Assembly: GCF_024519155.1 (NCBI RefSeq)
Contig: NZ_JANIFJ010000006.1
Span: 1-64,000 of the forward strand
Source: Mangrovibrevibacter kandeliae
GTDB taxonomy: Bacteria > Pseudomonadota > Alphaproteobacteria > Rhizobiales > Rhizobiaceae
Direction: 5' to 3'
Length of the DNA: 64,000 nucleotides
Position 1 is the first letter of the stretch, and every line of letters begins with the position of its first letter. Below are positions 48,501-56,811 of this stretch, one piece after another. The notes below the pieces were generated by a model. The model made no database searches. It was not told the DNA's origin and saw only the letters and a list, made by a program, of their open reading frames with translations. Made by a program: the position numbers and the translations under genes.

Positions 48501-49453
48501 GCGCCGCGCCCGATCTGCCGCGCCAGGATCGCGGCGCCGACCAGCGCCGCATTCTCCAGCCGGCCGGGCGTCAGGAGCGGCGTGTCGAGCCGGCGCAGGA
48601 TGCGGGCCCGCACCTCCCGGTCCAGCAGCGCGACAAGGGTGGGGTCGCTCCCGAGCCCGCCACCGGTCGGGACGATCGAGGCGCCGGTGAGGTTGATCGT
48701 CAGCGCCAGCGGCTCGCACAGGAGCTCGGCCCAGAGCGCCACCGTGCGCCCGGCTGCCGGCTCGCCCGCCGTCCAGGCGGCGACGATGGCGTGGCTGTCG
48801 GCCGCCGGGTGGCCGAGCGCGAGATGCAGGCGCTCCAGCCCGCGGGCGCCGCCGAAGGTGTCCGCGCAGCCGACCTGGCCGCAGCCGCAGGCCATGCGCG
48901 GGAGCGGGCCGTCGGCGGCCTTCGGCAGCGGATTGGCGATCGGTCCGTGGCCCCACTCGCCGGTGAAGCCGCCGGCGCCCCGCACGAGGCGCCCGTCGAC
49001 GACTAGCCCGCCGCCGACGCCGGTGCCGAGGATCGCGCCGAAGACGATCCGCTGGCCGCGCCCGACACCGGCCGTCGCTTCGGCGAGCGCGAAGGCGTCG
49101 GCGTCGTTGATCAGCCCCACCGGTCGTCCGAGCGCGGCCGACAGGCGCTCGGCGACGGGCTCGCCCGTGAAGCAGGGGATGTTCGCCGCGAGCGCGAGGC
49201 CGTTGTCGGGATCGACGATGCCGGCGGTCGCGAGCGCCAGCGGCGCGTCCCTGCCGATGCCGGTCGCCGTCTCCAGCTCGCCGATCAGTTCGCCCAGAGC
49301 GTCGGCGAAGCCGGTGAGGTCATCGGCCGGCGTCGGACGGCGCTTCACGGCGCCGACGTCGTCCGCCCCGCCGACCGCGGCCATGCGAATGAAGGAGCCG
49401 CCGACATCGGCCGCCAGCACCCGCCGCTCCGCTGCTCCACCGTCCGTCGTCAT
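48497..49453 (-). CDS. ROK family sugar kinase (N-acetylglucosamine kinase-like)
   Basis: A 318-residue ROK protein. AADVGGSFIRMA is the phosphate-binding loop; GLINDADAFALAEA carries the catalytic aspartate; GTGVGGGLVVDG follows; and the zinc motif CGCGQVGCAD is complete. It has no N-terminal helix-turn-helix, so it is a kinase, not a repressor. The likely substrate is glucose or N-acetylglucosamine. It is coupled to cutC by a 4-base overlap. Start ATG 49453. Confidence 0.88.
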   Translation of the reverse strand: MTTDGGAAERRVLAADVGGSFIRMAAVGGADDVGAVKRRPTPADDLTGFADALGELIGELETATGIGRDAPLALATAGIVDPDNGLALAANIPCFTGEPVAERLSAALGRPVGLINDADAFALAEATAGVGRGQRIVFGAILGTGVGGGLVVDGRLVRGAGGFTGEWGHGPIANPLPKAADGPLPRMACGCGQVGCADTFGGARGLERLHLALGHPAADSHAIVAAWTAGEPAAGRTVALWAELLCEPLALTINLTGASIVPTGGGLGSDPTLVALLDREVRARILRRLDTPLLTPGRLENAALVGAAILARQIGRGA

Positions 49454-49615
49454 GTCCGCTCCGCTGCCCGCTCGTCCGTCCTGTCCCTGCTATGTCACGC
49501 GCGCGGCGCAGCGTCGACGCGCCCCTGCGCGCAGGTTCATCCGATGGCACGGAGCCGCGCTGCCAAACCGTCCGCGTCGGCTGCAAGATGGTATTCTGCC
49601 GCAGGGTCACCCTCG

Positions 49616-49645
49616 TTGATTGCAACACTGAGCTCGCTCTAGACT
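49616..49645 (+). promoter_or_regulatory. Candidate sigma-70 promoter of the secreted-protein operon
   Basis: TTGATT (49616-49621), 18-base spacer, TAGACT (49640-49645). The predicted start is ~40 bases before the ATG at 49691. It is a reasonable match to the housekeeping consensus in a GC-rich alphaproteobacterium, read by eye. Confidence 0.4.
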
Positions 49646-49690
49646 GCCCTTCGGGAAGCCCGGCCTCGCCGGTCCCCGGGGGGCAATCAC

Positions 49691-50377
49691 ATGCGCAGGA
49701 GTCTCGCTGTCGCGGCGTTCGCCGTCGGCCTCGTCGGGCCGGTGGGCGCGCAGGGCGTGGATCAGACCGACATCGCCTTCTGGCAGTCGGTGCAGGCGAG
49801 CCAGAGTCCGGCCGAATATCAGGCCTACCTCGCCGCATTCCCGAACGGCGTGTTCGCCGAACTCGCCAAGCTCCGCCTGCAGCAACTCGGCGGCAGCGCG
49901 GCCGCGCCTGCCGTCGCCAGCCCGCCCCCCGTTGCCGCCGCGCCGGTGCCTCCGGCGGTGCCCGCTGCCCCGCCGGCGACGGCGAATGCCGCTCCGGCCG
50001 CGGATCCGGCGATTGCCGCCGCACCCGAGCCGCAGCCCGACCCCGACGCGCCCTTGAGCGACGCCACCCTGACCGTCACCCCGGCCAAGGCGCGCGTCGG
50101 CATGAAGATGAAGGTCTATTTCGCCGATCTGCCGACGCCCGGGAGCACCGATGTGTCGGTCGTGGTGCCGGCCGGCTCGCCCGCCTCCGCCGGGACCTCT
50201 GCAGGGGACACGCCCCTGGCGACCCTCTACATGTACAACGAGACATCCTTCGCCAACGGCTGGGAGATCGGCCCGTTCGCGCCGGGCAGCTACGAGGTGC
50301 GCTGGCTGTCGACGCTCTACAACAATGAGAAGCGCTTCGAGATCGCCGCAAAGACCACCTTCCAGGTCGGCCGGTGA
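49691..50377 (+). CDS. Secreted protein with FWQS-type helical module and beta-sandwich tail
   Basis: A 228-residue protein. The signal peptide ends GPVGAQ. Residues ~25-66 (DIAFWQSVQASQSPAEYQAYLAAFPNGVFAELAKLRLQQL split into two helices) form a short module repeated in the next gene. An Ala/Pro linker (67-115) leads to a ~110-residue domain, TLTVTPAKARVGMKMKVYF to the end, predicted all-beta, probably Ig-like. The stop overlaps the next start (GTGA). I do not recognise a named family for the C-terminal domain. It is likely periplasmic. Confidence 0.8.
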   Translation: MRRSLAVAAFAVGLVGPVGAQGVDQTDIAFWQSVQASQSPAEYQAYLAAFPNGVFAELAKLRLQQLGGSAAAPAVASPPPVAAAPVPPAVPAAPPATANAAPAADPAIAAAPEPQPDPDAPLSDATLTVTPAKARVGMKMKVYFADLPTPGSTDVSVVVPAGSPASAGTSAGDTPLATLYMYNETSFANGWEIGPFAPGSYEVRWLSTLYNNEKRFEIAAKTTFQVGR

Positions 50378-51381
50378 GCGCTCGGCTCGGACTCCTCCTT
50401 CTCCTCGCCTGGCTCGTCGCGAGCCCGGCCGCCGCTGGTCCGAATGCCGATCTCGTGTTCTGGCAGAGCATCCGGGCGCCGGGGACGGTGGCCGAGTATC
50501 GAGCCTATCTCGACGCCTTTCCAAACGGGACCTTCGCGGCGCTGGCGCGCATCCGGATCCAGGCGCTGACCCCGGCTGAGCCGTCGAACGCCGCGCCGGT
50601 GCCGGTCGCGCCGATCGCATCCCTCCCGGCCACGGCGGCGCCGGCTGCTCCGCGAGAGGCTGCGGCGCAAGCGATTCTGACGGTACTTCAGCCGCAGGTG
50701 CGGGCGATCGACCGCATTCCGGTCGATCTCGACGCGCGGCCGCTGAGCGGCGGCTCGAACTTCCGCCTCGTCACGGTGCCGGCCGGCACGCCCGACGCGC
50801 TCGATGCGGAGACGATCGACGCGCTGGGTCTGCCTGTCGGGCCGAAGCGATTGCGCCTGACGCTCGGCCCGGCCGACCACGCGGGCTCGAACGAGGTGCG
50901 GCTCTACGAGATCCCGCGCTACGCGGCGGCCTTCACGATCGCGGCTCGCGCAAAGGTGGAGGTCGCCCCCGCCGCAGCCGGCTCGGTCGTCGTGGCGAGC
51001 CTCGTCCGGGAGGCTCGCGCGCTCGGTGCCGTCGGCTTCGAAGCGAAATACCGGGACCGGTCGCTGCGGGTGGACGGCCAGTTCCTCCGTCTGGTGTCCG
51101 GAACCGCCAGCGCGGATCTCGCCGATCTGCTGCGCGGCACCTGGCACGATCCGACGCGCTACGTGATCCTCTACCTCGGGCATCTCGGCACGCCCAGCGC
51201 GAGTGGCAGCGGGCCGGCGGAGGTCGCATGCGTCCTGCCGGCCGAGGATCGTCGGGTGCTCGAGCGGATCGCGGCGCTGCGTCCGGGCAGCGAGGTCGTG
51301 GTGGACGGCAGCGGCACCACCTGGGGCGCTTTGCGCGGCGACGAAGCGGTGCTGCTCGATCCGTGCCGGCTGGCGTCCTGA
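50374..51381 (+). CDS. Secreted protein with FWQS-type module and tRNA_anti-like OB-fold tail
   Basis: A 335-residue protein. The signal peptide ends ASPAAAG. Residues ~26-65 (DLVFWQSIRAPGTVAEYRAY, DAFPNGTFAALARIRIQAL) repeat the module of the previous gene. A Pro/Ala linker and a middle domain with several Asp follow. The last ~140 residues (ALGAVGFEAKYRDRSLRVDG ... EVACVL ... LDPCRL) look like the tRNA_anti-like OB fold seen in secreted bacterial proteins, with two cysteines that could pair. GTG 50374 lies inside the preceding stop, so the two are coupled. Confidence 0.78.
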   Translation: MSARLGLLLLLAWLVASPAAAGPNADLVFWQSIRAPGTVAEYRAYLDAFPNGTFAALARIRIQALTPAEPSNAAPVPVAPIASLPATAAPAAPREAAAQAILTVLQPQVRAIDRIPVDLDARPLSGGSNFRLVTVPAGTPDALDAETIDALGLPVGPKRLRLTLGPADHAGSNEVRLYEIPRYAAAFTIAARAKVEVAPAAAGSVVVASLVREARALGAVGFEAKYRDRSLRVDGQFLRLVSGTASADLADLLRGTWHDPTRYVILYLGHLGTPSASGSGPAEVACVLPAEDRRVLERIAALRPGSEVVVDGSGTTWGALRGDEAVLLDPCRLAS

Positions 51382-51517
51382 GCGCCGGCCGGGGCGGGAA
51401 ATGAAGGCCGGCCGTCGCCGGCCGTGACATGCCGCTCGGATTGCTCCCGCGGGGCGGTCCGACGGCTGCAAGGCGCGTGTCCCGCCTCCGAGCGAGGCCT
51501 GATGGGGGAGGTGTGTC

Positions 51518-54130
51518 GTGGGAAGCTTCGTCGGTCGGATCAGCGTGTGGGTGCTCCTGGCGGCAATCACGGGAGCGGCAGCCGCCCCGGGCGCGAAGGC
51601 GGGGTCGCCGGGCGGCGGGGCGCCCGTCATGCTGGCGGCGGCGTCCGACCCCTGCGCCGATGCACGCACCCATTTCGACATCGCGCACGAGCTCGGGACC
51701 CGCGAGGCGCTGCAGCTGCACATCGACGCCTACCCGAACTGCCCGTTCGCGCCGCTGGCGAAGATGCTGATCGACAAGCTGCCGCCGGAAGCGGCCCCCG
51801 CGCCTGGCCCGTCGCCGGCGGTCGAGGCGGCCCCGCCGGCTCCGCCGGCCGTCGTGCCGGCGCCGCCCGCGACCGACGCGGCGCGGGCGGCGGCGGATGA
51901 TCTGCTGAAGCGCCTCGCCGATGCGATGCGGGTGCCCGCCGGCGCGGTGAGCTTCGACTATGGGGATGCGAGCCTGACCGGCGACGCGCTGACGATCCGC
52001 GCGCTGAAGGCCGAAGGCAATCGCGATCAGGGCTACACCGACCGCGTGCTGGTGGAGACGGTCACCGTCGCCGGCCTGCAGGAGGGCGACGGCGACGCCG
52101 TCGCGGCCGACCGGATGACGCTCTCCGGCGTCTCGACCGAACACTATGACGGGGCGACGCAGGACTGGGTTCCCTACCGCTCGGCCGAGGAATACGGCGG
52201 CATGACCCGGGATTCGGATCGCCCGCAGCTTCTGGTCGACACGCTGACGCTGGATCATCCGCGGTTCGCAGGCGCGGCGCCGGATCCCGATCTCGTCGGC
52301 GGCCTCGTCGGTCTGCAGGGCCTTTCGGCCGGCACCATGAAGGTGCAGTTCGCCGGGAAGGACGCGGTGACTCTCAGCGACGTCGCGCTGACGGCCGGCC
52401 CGATGGCCGGCGGCGTCCCGACGAACTTGAGCATCGCGTTCCGTCTGGCGGTGGACGGCGCGATGATCAGCGACCAGAATTTCGATTTCGCCAAGCTTGG
52501 CTATCCGACCGTCGCACTCGGCGTCTCGGTCGCGCTCTCCTCCGATCCGCAGAGCCGGACGCTCGGCCTCGACCGGCTGTTCCTCACCCTCGACGACGGC
52601 TTCCGCCTGTTCGGCGAGGCGCAGCTCGGCGGCATCGATCCGGCCACCCTCGCGCCGGCGCTCGCCGCCGGCGACCCGCAGGCGCAGACGGCGCTTCTCG
52701 GTGCCACGCTTGGCCGAGCCACGCTCTCCTTCACCGATACCGGTTTCTCCGGCAAGGCGCTGCGCTTCATCGCCGCGAGCCTGAACACCGATCCCGGCAC
52801 GCTGCCCGCCCTTGCGGGATTGGGAACGCAAAGCTGGCTGCTCGGGACCTTCGGCAACGCGCCCTTCGCCGCCGACGCGAGCATGGCCGTGCAGGCTCTG
52901 CTCCAGAAGGCGGGGGGAAGCGTCGCGGCGGAGTTCAAGCCGTCGACACCGGTTCCGGTGGCCGACATCGTGCAGGCCGCGGGAGGACCGGTGGAACTCG
53001 CCGCACTTCTCGGCCGCAACGGAACGACGGTGACGATCAACGGCAAAGTCCTCGACCTTGCCGCGCTTGCGGTGGCGCCGGCCGCGCCATCGAGCGCGCC
53101 GGCCGCTCCGACGGCTCCTTCGGCCGCCCCGCCGGCCCTGGCGGCGCAGCTCGATCCGGCCTCGCAGGCGGCTGTCGACACCTGCGACGCGCTCGCATCC
53201 GATCCCGACGATCCTCTGCAGCCGGCCGGCGTGGCCGGCGAACGCAACCCGGCGCAGGTCGATTTCGCCAAGGCCGTGCCGGCCTGCGAGGCCGCCCATG
53301 CCGCCTTGCCGAACGATGCGCGCCTCGCCTTCCAGCTCGGCCGCAGCTACTTCGCGGCCGGCCGCCCGGAGGATGCGACGCGCCTCTACAAGACGGCGGC
53401 CGATGCCGGCGAACCGCTGGCGACCTACGAATATGCGGGCGCGCTCTACAGCGGCAGTGGCGTGCCCGTGGACAAGCGCGGGGCGGCGGCGGCCTATGAC
53501 GGGATCACCGACGCCGTGCCGCTGGCGCGCGACCAGCTCGCCGAGATGCTGTTCTACGGAGACGGCGTGCCGGCCGATCAGGCCCGCGCCATCGCGCTGT
53601 GGACGGCGGGCGCGGAGGCGGGCGACGCGATCGCCCAATACAATCTCGCCGTCCAGTACGTCCTCGGGACGGCGGTGCCGGCCGATCCGCACAAGGCCGA
53701 AGAGAACTTCCTCAAGGCCTCGCAGCAGGGCGACGCGGACGCCATGGCCGAGCTCGGCAAGCTCTATTTCCGTGGCATCGACGGCACGTCCGACCTCCCG
53801 AAGGCATACCGCTTCCTGTCGCAGGCCGCCGATGCCGGCAGCACCGCCGGTCTTGCCAACCAGGGCATGATGCTGGCGCTCGGCCTCGGCGCGCCGCAGA
53901 AGGACGAAAAGGTGGGTGCCGACAAGATGATGGCGGCGCTCGCGCGGCAGGATCCGGACGCGAGCGCGTATCTCATCGAGGAAAAGGCGGACCGCTTCGG
54001 GGCCGCGACGCGGCGGGAGGCGCAGCACCTTCTTCGCGACGCCAAGCTCTACAAGGGGCCGGCGAACGGCATCTTCAACGACCGGACATTGGCCGCCCTG
54101 CGAAGCTATGCGGAGCAGGGGGCGCAGTAA
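51518..54130 (+). CDS. Secreted Sel1-repeat protein with peptidoglycan-binding-like C-terminus
   Basis: An 870-residue protein. Signal sequence, then a divergent copy of the shared module at ~48-88 (ARTHFDIAHELGTREALQLH, DAYPNCPFAPLAKMLIDKL). Residues ~130-520 are two beta-rich regions I do not recognise. After a Pro/Ala linker, residues ~570-830 contain about six Sel1-type helix pairs (e.g. EYAGALYSGSGVPVDKRGAA, QYNLAVQYVLGTAVP). The end, AQHLLRDAKLYKGPANGIF and DRTLAALRSY, is a PG_binding_1-like motif. GTG 51518 follows GGGGGAGG. It lies 136 bases after the previous gene and is probably in the same operon. Confidence 0.8.
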   Translation: MGSFVGRISVWVLLAAITGAAAAPGAKAGSPGGGAPVMLAAASDPCADARTHFDIAHELGTREALQLHIDAYPNCPFAPLAKMLIDKLPPEAAPAPGPSPAVEAAPPAPPAVVPAPPATDAARAAADDLLKRLADAMRVPAGAVSFDYGDASLTGDALTIRALKAEGNRDQGYTDRVLVETVTVAGLQEGDGDAVAADRMTLSGVSTEHYDGATQDWVPYRSAEEYGGMTRDSDRPQLLVDTLTLDHPRFAGAAPDPDLVGGLVGLQGLSAGTMKVQFAGKDAVTLSDVALTAGPMAGGVPTNLSIAFRLAVDGAMISDQNFDFAKLGYPTVALGVSVALSSDPQSRTLGLDRLFLTLDDGFRLFGEAQLGGIDPATLAPALAAGDPQAQTALLGATLGRATLSFTDTGFSGKALRFIAASLNTDPGTLPALAGLGTQSWLLGTFGNAPFAADASMAVQALLQKAGGSVAAEFKPSTPVPVADIVQAAGGPVELAALLGRNGTTVTINGKVLDLAALAVAPAAPSSAPAAPTAPSAAPPALAAQLDPASQAAVDTCDALASDPDDPLQPAGVAGERNPAQVDFAKAVPACEAAHAALPNDARLAFQLGRSYFAAGRPEDATRLYKTAADAGEPLATYEYAGALYSGSGVPVDKRGAAAAYDGITDAVPLARDQLAEMLFYGDGVPADQARAIALWTAGAEAGDAIAQYNLAVQYVLGTAVPADPHKAEENFLKASQQGDADAMAELGKLYFRGIDGTSDLPKAYRFLSQAADAGSTAGLANQGMMLALGLGAPQKDEKVGADKMMAALARQDPDASAYLIEEKADRFGAATRREAQHLLRDAKLYKGPANGIFNDRTLAALRSYAEQGAQ

Positions 54131-54370
54131 CGCGCCTTACGGAACGAGGCCTCCGGCCGGCGACGACGCTTCCCCCCGACCGACGGCCGCCGGCATGCGG
54201 TGCGCGGTGGCGAAGCCGCTATAACGGCTCGCCCGTGGGGCCTTCGAGCCGTCGCTCGTCGAGGCGCATCCGCTGCGGTCAGCGCTTCCGCGTCCGATCC
54301 ACGACCGCTTACAGGGGGCTGGTGCTGCCGGCCGTCGGGGCGGTCCCGCTCGGCCATAGCCCGGCGGCCG

Positions 54371-55342
54371 TCAGCCTTGCACGCGCGGATGAACGGAGGC
54401 CGGCAGGAACGGCGCGAGGCGCGTCTCGATCTCCTTTTGCAGATGACGGCGACAGTTGACCGCGAGGTTGCCGGGAATGTCCGCGAACTCGCCGGGGCGT
54501 GCGACCAGGTTGATCTTGCGCACGAGAACGGGCGGCGGCAGCGCAATGACGTCGATCTCCCGGTGGTCGAAGAACGGGTCGAGGACCATGAAGGGCGTCG
54601 AGATCGCCCAGCCCTGACCCCCGCCGACCGAGGCGAGCGCCGACGAGGCCTGGTCGGTCTCGATGCTGCGCGTGACGGTGACGCCCTGCTGCGCGAGGTA
54701 GGCGTCGGCCAGCTTGCGCAAGGGGCGGCGACTGTTGGCGAAGCGGATCATCGGCAACCGGCCGGCGAGCGCCTCGAGATCCACCATGGTGTTCTTCGCG
54801 ATCAGGCCCTTCGGCGCGAGGATGACGAGCGGCTCGTCGACGATCGGATAGATATCGTACCTGGCGTCGTCGAACTCGTAGGCGGTGATCAGAAGATCGA
54901 TGGCGCCGCTCTCGAGGTCTTCCGGATGGCTGTAAGTCACGGCCGCGCGGATCCGGATCTGCTCGACCACCGGTTCCAGCGTCTGCACGAGCGTGCTCAT
55001 CAGGTTCTTGCCAAGCGTGTTGAGGATGCCGACGGAGATCTCGGGATAGTTGATGTTGGAGAACGTCCGCATCGCCCGTTCGCACTCGCGCAACTCGTCG
55101 ACGACCTTCTGGGCGTGGAACCGCAGGTTCCGGCCCGCGGACGTCAGGCTCACCTCGCGTCCGGTGCGTTGCAGCAGGGTGAGCGAAAGCGTCTTTTCGA
55201 GGCGCCCGATCCGCTGGGAGATCGCGCCCTGCGAGACGCCGAGCCGTCGCGCCGCCCCCGTCATGCTGCCGCTCTCGCAGACGGCGAGGAAGGTTCCGAG
55301 CAGGTCGGAATCCAGGCGTCCCGCAGCGTGTGTCCCGGACAT
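54371..55342 (-). CDS. LysR family transcriptional regulator
   Basis: A 323-residue LysR protein. The winged helix-turn-helix is at ~12-70 (LLGTFLAVCESGSMTGAARRLGVSQGAISQRIGRLEKTL); the effector domain contains INYPEISVGILNTLG, LITAYEFDD and LAPKGLIAKN. ATG 55342 is used; a TATAGT hexamer 28 bases upstream on the gene strand (55370-55375) may be its -10. It is the last gene of the minus-strand group with amidase and MFS genes, so it is likely their regulator. The inducer is unknown. Confidence 0.9.
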   Translation of the reverse strand: MSGTHAAGRLDSDLLGTFLAVCESGSMTGAARRLGVSQGAISQRIGRLEKTLSLTLLQRTGREVSLTSAGRNLRFHAQKVVDELRECERAMRTFSNINYPEISVGILNTLGKNLMSTLVQTLEPVVEQIRIRAAVTYSHPEDLESGAIDLLITAYEFDDARYDIYPIVDEPLVILAPKGLIAKNTMVDLEALAGRLPMIRFANSRRPLRKLADAYLAQQGVTVTRSIETDQASSALASVGGGQGWAISTPFMVLDPFFDHREIDVIALPPPVLVRKINLVARPGEFADIPGNLAVNCRRHLQKEIETRLAPFLPASVHPRVQG

Positions 55343-55429
55343 GTCTGTCGTTCTTCCATTCGCCTCCCGACTATAAGAGCCCCTTCTTGTGCTCTGCACA
55401 ATGCCGCTTCGGTTGTCGTCGGGGCGGCG

Positions 55430-55466
55430 GGGAGGCTGCAGGACCGGGAGAGACCCGGAGCCTCCC
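55430..55466 (-). terminator. Nested hairpin after the amidase gene
   Basis: GGGAGGCT (55430-55437) pairs with AGCCTCCC (55459-55466), and inside it CCGGG/CCCGG (55444-55448/55454-55458) forms a second stem. It lies 6 bases past the amidase stop on the minus strand. There is no T-run. It probably marks the end of the MFS-amidase transcript. Confidence 0.45.
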
Positions 55467-55472
55467 GGACGC

Positions 55473-56810
55473 TCAGGCCGAGAAGAGGTCCATCGTCCAG
55501 TTCGCGAGCGCGAACAGGCTGGCGTCCTCGTCGACGCGCCCCATCAGTTGCAGGCCCAAGGGCATGTCGCCGTCGGACAGCACGGGGAGCGACAGCGCGG
55601 GGACGCCGAGAACCGAGGCCGGGATATTGAAGCCGGCATCGCCGGTGCTCTCCAGCCCGACGGGCGCCGCACCGGTCGCGGCAAGGGTGACCACAGCGTC
55701 CGCACCTTGAAGCAGCGACGCGTAGCGGCGGCGGAGCGCAGCGCGGTCGTCGAGGGCCGCGCGATAGTCGTCCTGCGTGAGCGACCGGTTGCGCTCGATC
55801 CGCTCCCGCGTCAGCGGATGGAGCTTCTCCGCGTCGGTCCTGGCGTAGCCGCCGACCGGCCAGCGCCCCTCCCACCCGAGGATGGTGTCCGATAGCGAGC
55901 CGACCTGCGCGATTGCCGCGTCCATCGCGTCGAGCTCGGCATCGGCCCCGCGGGTCACGATCGTCACCCCGGCCGCCTGCAGCCTGTGGCAGGCGGAGGC
56001 GAAGGCCTCCCGGGCGCCCGGTGCGGCGCGGCTCCATCCGTCGGTCTCCAGGACGACGAGCGTCCGGGGCGCTGTCGCGGCAGGCAGCGCTTCCGGGCCT
56101 GTCACGCCCGGATAGCCTGGATCGCCTCCGGTCCGCGCCACGAGGGCCTTTGCCGTCAGCCAGATGTCGTCGAGCGTGGTCGCGATCAGGCCGGTGCAAC
56201 TGTGGCTCAGATAGTCGTAGGAGCCGCCGCGATTGAAACCGCCGATGCTCGGCTTGTAGCCGATGACGCCGCAGTAGCTCGACGGCCTCAATGTGGAGCC
56301 GACCACCTGCGTGCCGAGGGCCAGGGGCACGAACCCGGCGCCGACCGCCGCGCACGAGCCCGAACTCGAGCCGCCCGGCGTGCGCGTCGGGTCGTGGGGA
56401 TTGGTGGTCTCGGCGAACTGCGGGCGTGAGGCGAATTCCGTCGTCGCCGTCTTGCCGAGGATCAGCGCGCCGGCATCGCGCAGCGCCTGCACCGAGGCGC
56501 TGTCGCGCCGGGTTTCGAAGCCTTCCCAGAGGGGCGACCCCTGGCCGGTCGGCATGTCCGCCGTCTCGAGGATGTCCTTGATGCCGACGGGCATTCCGTC
56601 GATCGGCGACAGCGGCTCGCCGCGCCTCCAGCGCGCTTCGGACTCCGCGGCCTCCGCCCGGGCCCGTTCGATCGCCATCGCCTTGAAGGCCTTCACGACG
56701 GACTCGCGCTTGCCGATCTCCGCAAGGCAGGCTTCCAGAACGGCGACGGGCGAATCCTCGCCGGAACGGAAGGCCTCGGCCCTCGCGGTGTAGGAACCGA
56801 TCTGCGTCAT
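55473..56810 (-). CDS. Amidase signature family protein
   Basis: A 445-residue amidase. By alignment to the family, the Ser-cisSer-Lys triad is K78 (GMPVGIKDIL), S148 (GGSSSGS) and S172 (GTQVVGSTLRPSSYCG). The nucleophile loop reads GTQVVGSTLRP where the family usually has GTDTGGSIRxP. It hydrolyses amides, ureido compounds or similar. It is cytosolic. ATG 56810; the preceding MFS gene ends 1 base before it, so the genes are tightly coupled. Given the N-carbamoylsarcosine-like hydrolase upstream, it may act in the same pathway. Confidence 0.9.
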   Translation of the reverse strand: MTQIGSYTARAEAFRSGEDSPVAVLEACLAEIGKRESVVKAFKAMAIERARAEAAESEARWRRGEPLSPIDGMPVGIKDILETADMPTGQGSPLWEGFETRRDSASVQALRDAGALILGKTATTEFASRPQFAETTNPHDPTRTPGGSSSGSCAAVGAGFVPLALGTQVVGSTLRPSSYCGVIGYKPSIGGFNRGGSYDYLSHSCTGLIATTLDDIWLTAKALVARTGGDPGYPGVTGPEALPAATAPRTLVVLETDGWSRAAPGAREAFASACHRLQAAGVTIVTRGADAELDAMDAAIAQVGSLSDTILGWEGRWPVGGYARTDAEKLHPLTRERIERNRSLTQDDYRAALDDRAALRRRYASLLQGADAVVTLAATGAAPVGLESTGDAGFNIPASVLGVPALSLPVLSDGDMPLGLQLMGRVDEDASLFALANWTMDLFSA

Positions 56811-56811
56811 G

